Shown: positions 1-8,340, counted from the first letter of the stretch. The stretch: 64,000 nt of DNA from Stieleria sp. JC731 (GCF_020966635.1 NZ_JAJKFQ010000029.1:124001-188000); one strand, 5' to 3'. Numbers and translations are program-made. The notes: generated by a model not told the origin, from the letters alone.

Positions 1-1
1 G

Positions 2-160
2 GGCGGCGAAACGATCGTCGCCTGGGACCTTTGCGGCAGCGGCATCGGTGACCTGGTCGCCTTAGCCGAAGGCCCCGAAGCGGCACAGCCCTTTCCCGAT
101 GTTAAACCACTCGATGCGTCGATCGTCGCCTTGCTAGACGAAGTCGACCTTGGCCGGTAA
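2..160 (+). CDS. Bacterial microcompartment vertex protein, EutN/CcmL family (3' part only)
   Basis: Only the last 52 codons are in the window; the frame is open from base 2 to a TAA at 158-160. The tail contains GSGIGDLVALAEG and then QPF..VKPLDA, which matches the C-terminal half of EutN/CcmL pentamer-forming proteins that cap the vertices of microcompartment shells (family knowledge). The two genes that follow at short spacing, a class II aldolase and a lactate/malate-type dehydrogenase, are those found in the planctomycete-verrucomicrobial (PV) microcompartment for fucose/rhamnose-type sugars, which supports the call. The N-terminus and the remaining shell genes lie upstream of the window. 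An isolated C-terminal fragment cannot show which of the several vertex paralogues this is. Confidence 0.8.
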   Translation, partial: GGETIVAWDLCGSGIGDLVALAEGPEAAQPFPDVKPLDASIVALLDEVDLGR

Positions 161-220
161 GTCGCCGGCAGATACCCGAACAACCACCATTCACCTTCAC
201 ATCCAACTGATAACTTTGCC

Positions 221-1114
221 ATGCAAAACGTTCATAAGATTAAGCAGGACATGTGCGACATTGGACGTCGGATTTACAACCGCCAATTCGCCGCGGCAAA
301 CGACGGGAACATCACCGTCCGCGTCAGCGAAAATGAATTCCTCTGCACTCCGACGTTGCACTGCAAAGGCTTTCTGAAACCCGAAGACATCGCGACGATC
401 GATATCACCGGCAAACAAATCGCTGGCCGCAAGAAACGTTCCAGCGAAGCACTGCTGCACTTGGAAATCTACAAGCAACGCGAAGACATCAAGAGCGTTG
501 TGCACTGCCACCCGCCGCACGCGACCGCGTTCGCGATCGCCCGCGAGCCGATCCCGCAGTGTATCTTGCCCGAAGTCGAAGTCTTCTTGGGTGACGTGCC
601 GATCACTAAGTACGAAACGCCCGGCGGACAAGCCTTCGCCGATACGATCATCCCGTTTGTCAACAAGACCAACGTTATGATCCTGGCCAACCACGGCACC
701 GTCAGCTACGGAGAATCGGTTGAGCAGGCGTATTGGTGGACCGAGATTCTGGATTCCTATTGCCGCATGCTGATGTTGGCCAAACAACTGGGCAACGTCG
801 CATTCCTGGATCAACAGAAATCGCAAGAGCTGTTGGACTTGAAAGACCAGTGGGGCTACAAGGATCCGCGGAACACCAAAGAGTTCGAAGATTGCGACAT
901 CTGTGCCAACGACATCTTCCGCAACTCGTGGAAAGATTCTGGTGTCGAGCGTCGTGCCTTTGACGCGCCGCCAGCGATGCCAGCCCAAGTCGCTGCGGCA
1001 GCAGCGGCCCCTGCACCGGCAGCCGCACCATCGGCAAGTCCTGCGGCCGGCATCAGCGAAGAACAACTGGTCAAGCTGATCACCGACGAAGTCCTTCGCC
1101 AGATGAAAGCGTAA
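221..1114 (+). CDS. Class II aldolase (fuculose/rhamnulose-phosphate type) with a C-terminal encapsulation-like tail
   Basis: 297 residues. Class II aldolases use a zinc ion held by histidines to cleave deoxyketose 1-phosphates into DHAP and lactaldehyde. Histidine motifs are visible: HCHPPHATAF near residue 95 and ANHGTVSYGE near 155. The catalytic domain ends near residue 240. It is followed by an Ala/Pro-rich linker (about 248-276) and a short amphipathic segment, ISEEQLVKLITDEVLRQM, at the C-terminus. A flexible linker plus an amphipathic helix is the form of peptides that target enzymes into microcompartments, and PV-type aldolases are known to carry one. The gene starts 60 bp after the vertex-protein gene and ends 69 bp before the dehydrogenase gene, so the three are probably one operon. 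Substrate specificity is inferred from context. Confidence 0.88.
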   Translation: MQNVHKIKQDMCDIGRRIYNRQFAAANDGNITVRVSENEFLCTPTLHCKGFLKPEDIATIDITGKQIAGRKKRSSEALLHLEIYKQREDIKSVVHCHPPHATAFAIAREPIPQCILPEVEVFLGDVPITKYETPGGQAFADTIIPFVNKTNVMILANHGTVSYGESVEQAYWWTEILDSYCRMLMLAKQLGNVAFLDQQKSQELLDLKDQWGYKDPRNTKEFEDCDICANDIFRNSWKDSGVERRAFDAPPAMPAQVAAAAAAPAPAAAPSASPAAGISEEQLVKLITDEVLRQMKA

Positions 1115-1183
1115 CGCGAGTCCACGCGAACGCATCCTCATCCCACCACCGAACACTACTCACCAAAACCCATCCACGGCATC

Positions 1184-2119
1184 ATGAAAGTTTCGATCAT
1201 CGGCGGCGGCGGACTCGTTGGCTCCTGTGCGGCGTTTGCCTTGCAGTGTGGCGGCTTGGCTCGCGAAATCGCTTTGCTTGACGTCAACCAAGAATTGGCA
1301 GCTGGCCAAGCCTTGGACATGCAGCACGGCACCCCCAGCGTTGCCGACCAGGTCATCGTCGGTGGTGGATACGAACACATCCCCAGCAGCGATGTGATTT
1401 GCATCACTGCAGGTTTGCGTCGCAAGCCAGACGAGTCGCGTTTGGATTTGATCAACCGCAACACGGACTTGTTCGTGCAAATTTTGCGTGACGTCAAAGC
1501 GGCTGGGCCCAAGCCATCGGCGATCGTGCTGGTCGTCAGCAACCCGGTCGACATCCTGACCTACGTTGCCGCCAAGATGCTGGGGCTGCCTTGCAACCAA
1601 GTCATCGGTCTGGGAACGCAGCTCGATACGATTCGTTTCTGCTCGCTGATCGCCGAGCAACTGAAATCGCCACCGACCCAAACCAAGGCGTTGATCCTGG
1701 GTGAGCACGGTGAGTCGATGGTTCCGATTTGGAGCAGTGCGACGATCGGCGGATTGCCCTTGGACAAGTATCCCGGTTGGTCGCCGACTTTGGCGACACA
1801 ATTGTTTACACGCACACGTGGTAGTGGTGCGGAAGTCATCAAACGCAAAGGCGGCGCCGGATTCGCCGTCGGGATCGCGATCCGCGACGTGATCGATTCG
1901 ATCATTTTGGACCAACGACGCGTGCTACCGGTCAGCAGCATCCAAAGTGGTTGTTACGGCATTCGCGATGTTGCCTTGTCGGTTCCAACCGTCGTCGGCC
2001 GGACCGGCGTGGTCGATCGAATGGAAATCGATTTGTGGCCCAAAGAGGTTCAAGGAATGCGAGCCAGCGGCGCCGCGTTGCGCAAGACCCTGGACGTCGT
2101 GTTGAAGCGAATCGGGTAA
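1184..2119 (+). CDS. Lactate/malate dehydrogenase family protein of the microcompartment operon
   Basis: 311 residues. An N-terminal Rossmann motif (GGGGLVGS, residues 7-14) binds NAD. The catalytic site is intact: GTQLDTIRF carries the Asp and substrate-binding Arg, and LGEHGESMVP carries the catalytic His. In the mobile loop, AGLRRKPDESR, the residue equivalent to position 102 is Arg, which in this superfamily normally specifies malate/oxaloacetate; typical lactate dehydrogenases have Gln there. PV microcompartment loci are known to contain such a dehydrogenase, proposed to handle lactate or recycle NADH. It is the last gene of the operon, and a repeat array begins 12 bp after the stop. Family certain; the natural substrate is open. 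Confidence 0.88.
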   Translation: MKVSIIGGGGLVGSCAAFALQCGGLAREIALLDVNQELAAGQALDMQHGTPSVADQVIVGGGYEHIPSSDVICITAGLRRKPDESRLDLINRNTDLFVQILRDVKAAGPKPSAIVLVVSNPVDILTYVAAKMLGLPCNQVIGLGTQLDTIRFCSLIAEQLKSPPTQTKALILGEHGESMVPIWSSATIGGLPLDKYPGWSPTLATQLFTRTRGSGAEVIKRKGGAGFAVGIAIRDVIDSIILDQRRVLPVSSIQSGCYGIRDVALSVPTVVGRTGVVDRMEIDLWPKEVQGMRASGAALRKTLDVVLKRIG

Positions 2120-2131
2120 GAGCGATTAGAC

Positions 2132-2599
2132 ATCAGCCGCAACGCGCCAGCGTGCAGTTACATGTCTCGGTCCAGTAACATTGCCGCCCGCGACGAGAAC
2201 CGCGGCTAACGCCGACCGGCTCAGGATGGTGCAGCGTCTCAGCGTACAGCTGCCTTATCTGATATCAGCCGCTACGCGCCAGCGTGCGGTTACGGGCTGG
2301 GGTCAGTCTCCGGCAGGAACCGCGGCTAATGCCGACCGGCTCAGGATGATGCAGCGTCTCAGCGTACAGCTGCCTTATCTGGTATCAGCCGCTACGCGCC
2401 AGCGTGCGGTTACGGACTTGGGGGGCAGTCTCCGGCAGGAACCGCGGCTAGCGCCGACCGGCTCAGGATCATGCAGCGTCTCAGCCTACAGCTGCCTTAT
2501 CTGAAATCAGCCGCCACGCGCCAGCGTGCGGTTACGTGATTCGGTCCAATTATATTGCTGATAGCAACAGGAACCGCGGCTAACGCCGATCGGCTCAGA
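2132..2599. repeat. Tandem array of ~120-bp REP-like units
   Basis: Four units begin at about 2132, 2264, 2384 and 2506, each opening with ATCAGCCGC(T/A/C)ACGCGCCAGC, and a partial fifth ends near 2599. Within each unit a second GC-rich block, ACCGCGGCTAACGCCGACCG or a variant, follows. The two blocks are imperfect inverted repeats of each other, so each unit can fold. The middle portions (CAGCGTCTCAGCGTACAGCT) are almost identical between units. Open frames here are read-through of the repeat and are not genes. The array fills most of the gap between the microcompartment operon and the kinase gene. Confidence 0.85.
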
Positions 2600-2725
2600 A
2601 AACCCTGACACTGCCGGAAATTGCCGACTGACTTGCGTCTGCCTTGCTGCCTAGGCGAATCCGAATCGCTTGACTAAGTTTACCGCTGTGCGAAAAAACT
2701 TGGTTTTCTGGATGAGGCCCCTTTG

Positions 2726-3724
2726 ATGGCAATGTATGACGTTTTCGGTGTCGGCAACGCGTTGGTCGATATTCAAGCCCGTGTCGATGACGAAGTCCTG
2801 ACCCGTTTATCACTCGACAAGGGCATCATGACCCTGGTCGATGACGAGCAGCAATCGAAAGTCCTTTCCCACCTCGACGGTAGCCCTCTGAATCGATGTG
2901 CGGGTGGTTCGGCCGCAAACACCATTGTCGCCATCGCTGACCTCGGCGGTTCGGCTGGCTATTTCGGCAAAGTCGGCGACGACGCACTCGGCGAGTTCTT
3001 TCTCAAGGACATGAAGGACTTGGGCGTCTCGATCACGGTTCCCCCGAACGACAAGCCTACCGGAACCTGTGCCGTCCTGATCACCGAAGACGCCCAGCGC
3101 ACCATGCTGACGAATCTGGCGGCATCGGTCAGCCTCAGCCCCGACGATATCGACGAAGACAAGATTGCGAACAGCAAGTACGTCTACGTCGAAGGCTACT
3201 TATTAACCGGCGACAGCACGAAGAAAGCGGCTTATCGTGCGTTCGAACTGGCGAAAAAGCACAATGTGAAAGTCGCCTTCACCGCATCGGATCCGTTCCT
3301 GGTCAACATGATCCGCGACGAGATCTGGGATTTGATTACCGGCCCGGTCGACCTGTTCTTCTGCAACGAAGAAGAAGCTAAAAGCCTGACCGGCGAAAGC
3401 GATCCATTGAAGTGCGCCGTGAAGATTCACGAGCACTGCGAAAACGTCGCTTTGACGCTCGGCGGCAAAGGTTCCATCGTGATGCACGGCGGGGAAGAAT
3501 TCCCGATCGAAGGGGTTCAAGTCGAGGCTGTCGACACCACCGGTGCTGGCGACATGTACGCCGGTGCGATGCTGTATGGCATCACCAACGGTATGGATTG
3601 GCGTACCGCCGGTCACTTGGCGTCCCACGCCGCCGGACGCGTCGTTTCACAGCTCGGTGCACGGCTGCAAAACCGTTTCACCGAAGAAGAGATCAAAAAC
3701 TTCAGCCGGCTGACCGAAAACTAG
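2726..3724 (+). CDS. PfkB-family sugar/adenosine kinase
   Basis: 332 residues from ATG 2726; the TTG at 2723 is an alternative, but GAGG at 2714-2717 is well spaced for the ATG. The N-terminus ([16 protein letters not shown]) and the gly-rich block [20 protein letters not shown] are the PfkB/adenosine-kinase signature 1 region. [14 protein letters not shown] near residue 273 is signature 2, containing the catalytic Asp and the anion hole. The protein transfers phosphate from ATP to a sugar or nucleoside hydroxyl in the cytoplasm. The overall pattern is closest to the adenosine-kinase-like branch common in planctomycetes, but sequence alone does not fix the substrate. It stands alone, 95 bp before proS. 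Confidence 0.88.
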   Translation: MAMYDVFGVGNALVDIQARVDDEVLTRLSLDKGIMTLVDDEQQSKVLSHLDGSPLNRCAGGSAANTIVAIADLGGSAGYFGKVGDDALGEFFLKDMKDLGVSITVPPNDKPTGTCAVLITEDAQRTMLTNLAASVSLSPDDIDEDKIANSKYVYVEGYLLTGDSTKKAAYRAFELAKKHNVKVAFTASDPFLVNMIRDEIWDLITGPVDLFFCNEEEAKSLTGESDPLKCAVKIHEHCENVALTLGGKGSIVMHGGEEFPIEGVQVEAVDTTGAGDMYAGAMLYGITNGMDWRTAGHLASHAAGRVVSQLGARLQNRFTEEEIKNFSRLTEN

Positions 3725-3819
3725 GTATCTGTCCGCTGAACTTGTCAATGCGCTCGCGTGTGTCTGTTGGCTCGCGCGTTCCCGCATATCAATCGCCCAA
3801 CTTTTCAGTATGAACTCTC

Positions 3820-5331
3820 ATGGCCAAAGCACCTAAGAACGCCATCTCTCCGACTCGCGCGGAAGACTATCCCGAGTGGTACCAGCAAGTCATCAAGGCA
3901 TCCGACTTGGCTGAAAACTCGCCCGTTCGTGGCTGCATGGTGATCAAACCTTGGGGGTACCAGCTTTGGGAGAACATGCAGCGGGCGCTCGACGACATGT
4001 TCAAAGCCACCGGGCACCAGAACGCGTACTTCCCGTTGTTCATCCCAATGAGCTTTTTGGAGAAGGAAGCAGAACACGTCGAGGGATTCGCAAAGGAATG
4101 CGCCGTCGTCACCCACCACCGCTTGGAACCCGATCCCGATGGCGGTCTGCGTCCGGCCGGGGAACTTGAAGAGCCACTGATCGTTCGCCCGACCAGCGAA
4201 ACGATCATCGGTGCGACCTATGCCAAATGGGTTCAGAGCTACCGTGACCTGCCAATCCTGATCAACCAGTGGGCCAACGTTGTTCGCTGGGAAATGCGGA
4301 CTCGAATGTTCCTACGCACGGCGGAGTTCCTGTGGCAAGAAGGCCATACCGTTCACGCGACCAGTGAAGAAGCGATTGAAGAAACCGAGCGGATGATCAA
4401 CGTCTACGCCGACTTCGCCGAAAACTGGATGGCGATGCCGGTAACGATCGGCGCAAAGACCGCTGGCGAACGCTTCCCCGGAGCCGTCGAAACGCTGTCG
4501 ATCGAAGCGATGATGCAGGACCGCAAAGCACTGCAAGCCGGTACCAGTCACTTCCTTGGGCAGAACTTTTCAAAAGCCCAGGAAATCGTTTTCCAAAGTG
4601 AATCAGGCACTCGTGAATTTGCCTGGACAACGTCTTGGGGCGTGTCGACTCGCTTGGTCGGTGCGTTGTTGATGACGCACAGCGACGATGACGGTTTGGT
4701 GCTGCCACCAAAGCTTGCGCCCACGCAAGTCGTGATCCTGCCGATCTACAAAGACGACCAACGCGCTGCGGTGATGGAATACATCGAAAAGCTTCGCGAT
4801 GAGTTGCGTGGTCAGACTTACAACGGGGCGCCGATCCGAGTCGAAATTGACGACCGCGATATCCGAGGCGGTGAAAAGAAATGGCATCATGTCAAACGCG
4901 GCGTGCCCATTCGCTTGGAAGTTGGCCCCAAAGACATGGAAAAAGACTCGGTGTTCTTCGGACGCCGCGACCAACCCAAAAGCGTTGGCATGTCACGTTC
5001 CGAAGTGGTCGCGAAAATCAGTGACCTGCTTGGCGACATCCAACAAAGCTTGTTTGACAAAGCGGACCAGCTTCGCAAAGACAATACCGTCACGATTACC
5101 AATGAAGCCGACTTCCGAGCGTACTTCACGCCGGAGAATGCCGACTCGCCCGAGATCCACGGCGGCTTTGCGATGTGCCACTTTGCCGACGAAGACAGCT
5201 TGCAAGACCTGCTCAAAGAGCTGAAGGTAACGATCCGTTGCATCCCGAGTGCCAACAACGACACCCCTGGGACCTGCTTCTACACCGGCAAACCCGCCGC
5301 CAAGCAAGCGATCTTCGCCAAGGCTTATTAA
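3820..5331 (+). CDS. proS: Prolyl-tRNA synthetase, eukaryote/archaeal-like type
   Basis: 503 residues; class II aminoacyl-tRNA synthetase that charges tRNA-Pro. Motif 2 lies around QWANVVRWEMRTRMFLRTAEF and motif 3 around the catalytic-core end near residue 275 (WGVSTRLVGALLMTHSDDDG). The protein lacks the ~180-residue editing insertion that sits between motifs 2 and 3 in the E. coli type. It has the C-terminal extension ending in AKAY with the terminal Tyr typical of the shorter archaeal/eukaryotic-like (ProS type 3) group. This form occurs in scattered bacterial lineages. Translation starts at ATG 3820. Confidence 0.95.
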   Translation: MAKAPKNAISPTRAEDYPEWYQQVIKASDLAENSPVRGCMVIKPWGYQLWENMQRALDDMFKATGHQNAYFPLFIPMSFLEKEAEHVEGFAKECAVVTHHRLEPDPDGGLRPAGELEEPLIVRPTSETIIGATYAKWVQSYRDLPILINQWANVVRWEMRTRMFLRTAEFLWQEGHTVHATSEEAIEETERMINVYADFAENWMAMPVTIGAKTAGERFPGAVETLSIEAMMQDRKALQAGTSHFLGQNFSKAQEIVFQSESGTREFAWTTSWGVSTRLVGALLMTHSDDDGLVLPPKLAPTQVVILPIYKDDQRAAVMEYIEKLRDELRGQTYNGAPIRVEIDDRDIRGGEKKWHHVKRGVPIRLEVGPKDMEKDSVFFGRRDQPKSVGMSRSEVVAKISDLLGDIQQSLFDKADQLRKDNTVTITNEADFRAYFTPENADSPEIHGGFAMCHFADEDSLQDLLKELKVTIRCIPSANNDTPGTCFYTGKPAAKQAIFAKAY

Positions 5332-5370
5332 GCCGCAGCAGGACAAATCATCGGTCGTTCTGGATTCTCT

Positions 5371-5424
5371 GGCTCCCCTCTCGCCCCAAACTTGTTTGGG
5401 GGAGAGGGGCCGGGGGTGAGGGGG
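5371..5424 (+). repeat. G/C-rich hairpin repeat, copy A (G-quadruplex-capable)
   Basis: Reads GGCTCCCCTCTCGCCCCAAA, a short spacer, then four G-runs: 5398-5402, 5406-5409, 5412-5416 and 5420-5424, with loops of 2-3 nt. The C-rich left arm pairs with the first G-runs as a hairpin. Alternatively the four G-runs can form a G-quadruplex on the + strand. The same element occurs inverted at 5582-5676. Confidence 0.75.
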
Positions 5425-5581
5425 ACCGAGACGCTGAAAGCTGCATCAAATCACCACCACCGACAAGCTTGCCCAGGCTTAGCGATCCAGTCTTATGAAT
5501 TGCGAATCCTCTGGCCTTCAGACTAGATAGAACCTGTGGCATCTTTCAGCGATTTTAAGCTCACAATCATTCAGGCCACTG

Positions 5582-5676
5582 CCCCCTCACCCCCAGCCCC
5601 TCTCCCCCAAAAACATGTCGACGGTTGAACTGATGGAGACATCAACTGTGTGATGTTTTTGGGGGAGAGGGGAGCC
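5582..5676 (-). repeat. G/C-rich hairpin repeat, copy B, with perfect 20-bp stem
   Basis: The reverse complement has the same order as copy A: GGCTCCCCTCTCCCCC, spacer, GGGGGAGAGGGG, then two more G5 runs. The arms 5597-5616 and 5653-5672 are perfectly complementary over 20 bp. The 36-nt loop itself contains a smaller inverted repeat (GATG/CATC, GTTGA/TCAAC). It lies upstream of aroK and probably is a dispersed element rather than a terminator, because no gene immediately precedes it. Confidence 0.8.
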
Positions 5677-5742
5677 AGTGCATGGCTGGCCTTCGCGTAA
5701 ATCAAGCTTCACTCTCCCCAAATCCAAACAGCCATTTCTCGT

Positions 5743-5790
5743 TGCAAGGCTCCCGCCTTGCGACGCAATGCAATGCAGGCTCCGCCTGCC
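5743..5790. repeat. Pair of small hairpins with GGC-loop-GCC core
   Basis: Two perfect hairpins sit side by side: 5744-5761 (GCAAGGC, loop TCCC, GCCTTGC) and 5775-5789 (GCAGGC, loop TCC, GCCTGC). The same modules recur in the array at 42293-42837, so this is a dispersed repeat family. It overlaps the open frame upstream of aroK and argues against the far-upstream start for that gene. Confidence 0.75.
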
Positions 5791-5821
5791 GCCGTCTCCC
5801 GCCTGCAGCAACCGCACCGCA

Positions 5822-6364
5822 ATGACCAGCACATCGCTTTCTAAACACCTTTTCCTGATCGGGTATCGCGGTACAGGGAAAACGACGGTGGCGTCGATCT
5901 TGGCGGCTCTTTTGCAGACCCGCTGGATCGACTTGGACGTGGTGATCGAAAACAAAGCTGGCAAAACAATCAGCGAGCTATTTGCTGAGGGCGGCGAGCC
6001 GTTGTTTCGCGACTGGGAAACACGCTGCTTGCAGGAATTGATCGATGCCGATGGGCCGCCACAAGTGATCTCCCTTGGCGGCGGCGCGATCCTGCGTCAA
6101 GAAAACCGTGACTTCATCGCCACCCACGGAGACTGCGTTTGGCTGACGGCAACACCGGATACGATCGCACAGCGAATCGGTGCGGACCAGACTACGGCAG
6201 CGAGGCGTCCGGCACTAACCGATCTGTCGCCGACCGAAGAAATAAAATCGGTACTGACCAGCCGCGAACCGATTTACCGTGAGACATCGCAATATTCGGT
6301 TTCGACGGATACCTTGACTCCGGTGGAAGTCGCCGATCGGATCGCGCAGTGGTTGGTCTCTTAA
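5822..6364 (+). CDS. aroK: Shikimate kinase
   Basis: 180 residues from ATG 5822 (MTSTSLSKHLFLIGYRG). Phosphorylates shikimate at the 3-hydroxyl in chorismate synthesis. The P-loop GYRGTGKTT is at residues 14-22. DLDVVIENKAGKTISELFAEGGEPLFRDWE-type sequence carries the shikimate-binding Asp/Arg pattern. SLGGGAI near residue 82 is the conserved GGG motif, and the lid Arg region (ARRPAL) is near 127. The frame stays open back to 5678, but that stretch is made of the hairpin repeats, so the downstream ATG is preferred; the resulting length matches the family. No obvious operon partner. Confidence 0.9.
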   Translation: MTSTSLSKHLFLIGYRGTGKTTVASILAALLQTRWIDLDVVIENKAGKTISELFAEGGEPLFRDWETRCLQELIDADGPPQVISLGGGAILRQENRDFIATHGDCVWLTATPDTIAQRIGADQTTAARRPALTDLSPTEEIKSVLTSREPIYRETSQYSVSTDTLTPVEVADRIAQWLVS

Positions 6365-6709
6365 GGGGGTTGGCCTCATAACGTGTTGGCTTCGTAGGTA
6401 GCTCGATTCGTCGCAAAACGAGCAAAATTCTTTGACGCCAGTGTTGCTGATTCGGTTTCTGAGCTGCCGATTTCGAACCGGCGTTCACCCCTCTTCGGCG
6501 GAGAACCCTACATTCCAAGGCCGCTTCCAAAACCGGTCTTTTATTTCACTCGATAAACTCGGTAGGCTGGGAGAGAATACTGCCCGTTCCGCTTGCCTGA
6601 CGTGATCGAACCGTTGGCGGGCCAGAACGAAAGGACTTGATAGGCGGCCAAGAGTACGACAAAACGTTCAACCATTGCCGCCAGACGTTGACATAAAAAG
6701 GATTGCCTC
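6365..6709. other. 345-bp intergenic region, no gene recognised
   Basis: No supported coding frame. A 17-bp segment at 6466-6482 resembles a tRNA T-arm on the minus strand, but no matching acceptor or anticodon arms are present. An AAAAGGA stretch just before 6710 is a plausible ribosome-binding site for the next gene. Confidence 0.5.
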
Positions 6710-7456
6710 GTGTTCATCGCTGCTTCTACCGAATGCTTCCCTGAACTTGAACTACGCGCCGCGATCGAACTCGCATCAGATCTAGAGTTCACGGCGATTG
6801 AAATTGCCTTGCATGAATCTGGCGATGTGAAACCGTCGGACGTTCTGTCGGACATGGATCGATCGATTCAGCTATTGCGCTACACCCACCGCCTGGATAT
6901 CTCCGGATACAGCGTCCAACTGGCCTCGACAGGTCAGCAGCACTACGAAGACTTCGCAAAACTGTGCTGGCTAGCCAAAACGACCAAGGTTGTCACCTTG
7001 ACCGTTCCCTCAGCGGAGCAGGGCACCCCGTTCAACGAAGAAGTCGAGCACCTGCAGCGACTGGTCGAATGCGGTGACGCCGAAGGCGTTCGGGTGAGCG
7101 TGAAAAGCCAACTGGGTTGCCTTAGCGAAGATCCCGATACTTTGATGGTGCTGTGCAACAACGTCGAAGGCTTGGGCATTACGCTTGACCCCAGCGTTTA
7201 CATCACCGGTTCGGCAAAAGGCAAGAACCTGGACAACATCCTGAAGTTCGTCTGCAACGTTCATTTGCGTGATACCCGTCCCGATGCGTTTCAAGTGAGC
7301 GTCGGCCAGGGCGAAGTTGACTACGGGAAACTGATCACGCAGCTGGAACGCGAAAAATACGATCGCGCCCTGACCGTGAATATGATGCCGATGGAAGACC
7401 TTGACCATCGCGTGGAACTTCGCAAGCTGCGTCGCTTGCTAGAAACCTTGGTCTAG
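6710..7456 (+). CDS. Xylose-isomerase-like TIM-barrel protein (sugar phosphate isomerase/epimerase family)
   Basis: 248 residues, GTG start at 6710 preceded by AAAAGGA. The N-terminus (MFIAASTECFPELELRAAIE) and alternating hydrophobic strands such as FTAIEIAL, VVTLTVPSA, VRVSVKSQLG and GLGITLDPSVY fit the AP-endonuclease-2/xylose-isomerase-like barrel. NVHLRDTRPDAFQVSVGQGEVDYGKLI near residue 185 resembles the His/Asp metal-site region and the GxGxxD element near the end of such barrels. Members isomerise or epimerise sugars or cyclitols using a divalent metal. Several canonical metal ligands are not obvious by eye, so enzymatic activity is not assured. The Nudix gene follows almost at once and may be co-transcribed. 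Confidence 0.65.
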   Translation: MFIAASTECFPELELRAAIELASDLEFTAIEIALHESGDVKPSDVLSDMDRSIQLLRYTHRLDISGYSVQLASTGQQHYEDFAKLCWLAKTTKVVTLTVPSAEQGTPFNEEVEHLQRLVECGDAEGVRVSVKSQLGCLSEDPDTLMVLCNNVEGLGITLDPSVYITGSAKGKNLDNILKFVCNVHLRDTRPDAFQVSVGQGEVDYGKLITQLEREKYDRALTVNMMPMEDLDHRVELRKLRRLLETLV

Positions 7457-7461
7457 GCAAC

Positions 7462-8340
7462 TTGGATCCGGCTGACATGTTCTTTGCCGACCGACGCTGG
7501 GCAGACCAACAGTGGGCGAATCTCGTCAGGTCATCGCTCGATGATGCGTTTCGTCCTGACAATGGGATCATGCCGATCCCCGCAGCCGGCCAGACCGGTC
7601 TGGGAAACGTCCGCTCCGGCACAGACTGCGAGATCCAGCCAGGCAGCCAAGATTTGTGTTTCCTGGCTCCCAAACCCAATCGGGGCCGACGTCGATTGAG
7701 CCCTAGCTTGTCCTATGGTCGACACCGCGGACCAGCGAGACGTGATTGCCGACACGCAGCGGTAGTGATCACGGTTTATCCGCATGCGAAGTCAGGCGAG
7801 GCTTGCTTTGCGCTGACCCGGCGTCCGATGACGCTTTCCCACCATGCCGGACAGGTCTGCCTTCCCGGCGGGCGGGTCGAAGACGATGAAGACGCATTGC
7901 AAGCGGCCAAACGCGAGTACCAGGAAGAGCTTGGGGTTTGTCTCGATAAAGCGGTCTACCTGGGACGCCTTTCGAAGATCTATGTCTACGCAAGCGATAA
8001 CCTGGTCGACACTTTTGTGCTCTTAGAAAAGGAACCGCTTCCCCGCTGGAACCCTGACCCGATCGAAGTTGACGAAATCATCGAGATTCCGTTGTCGGCT
8101 CTGGAGACGCTTGGCAGCTGCATTGCACGGCGTGAACAGTCCGCAACGATCTCGCAAGTGAATTCGACACGTCGCGGTAAGGTTGTCGATGGCGAAGGGG
8201 TATTCCAATACAGATTCACCTACCCGGCCCTGCAACTGGTTGACTGTGACGGTCACCAGCAACAGGTCTGGGGTGCCACCGCGATGATTCTGGCGGGGTG
8301 GAGCGAGATCCTTCACCGAGTTGGCAAATTGCTTGATTGA
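7462..8340 (+). CDS. Nudix hydrolase, coenzyme A pyrophosphatase (NudL/UPF0035) type
   Basis: 292 residues from TTG 7462, or 287 from ATG 7477; neither start has a strong ribosome-binding site. The Nudix box is complete: GRVEDDEDALQAAKREYQEE with the following LG at about residue 140, giving G-x5-E-x7-RE-x2-EE-x-G. Just before it, LTRRPMTLSHHAGQVCLPGG is the NuCoA signature that separates CoA/acyl-CoA pyrophosphatases from other Nudix enzymes. The long N-terminal ~95 residues are unusual and contain no recognised domain. Expected role is hydrolysis of CoA or its derivatives to phosphopantetheine and 3',5'-ADP. Confidence 0.82.
   Translation: MDPADMFFADRRWADQQWANLVRSSLDDAFRPDNGIMPIPAAGQTGLGNVRSGTDCEIQPGSQDLCFLAPKPNRGRRRLSPSLSYGRHRGPARRDCRHAAVVITVYPHAKSGEACFALTRRPMTLSHHAGQVCLPGGRVEDDEDALQAAKREYQEELGVCLDKAVYLGRLSKIYVYASDNLVDTFVLLEKEPLPRWNPDPIEVDEIIEIPLSALETLGSCIARREQSATISQVNSTRRGKVVDGEGVFQYRFTYPALQLVDCDGHQQQVWGATAMILAGWSEILHRVGKLLD

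Noticed and set aside
197-1156. Long open frame antisense to the aldolase gene
   Set aside because: It is the complement of a clearly conserved gene, has compositional features of a shadow frame and no recognisable domain.
5678-5821. N-terminal extension of shikimate kinase
   Set aside because: The extra codons consist of dispersed hairpin repeats, and the ATG at 5822 gives normal family length.
6466-6482. tRNA T-arm-like sequence on the minus strand (GCCGG-TTCGAAA-TCGGC)
   Set aside because: No acceptor stem partner, D-arm or anticodon arm can be fitted in the flanking 90 bases.
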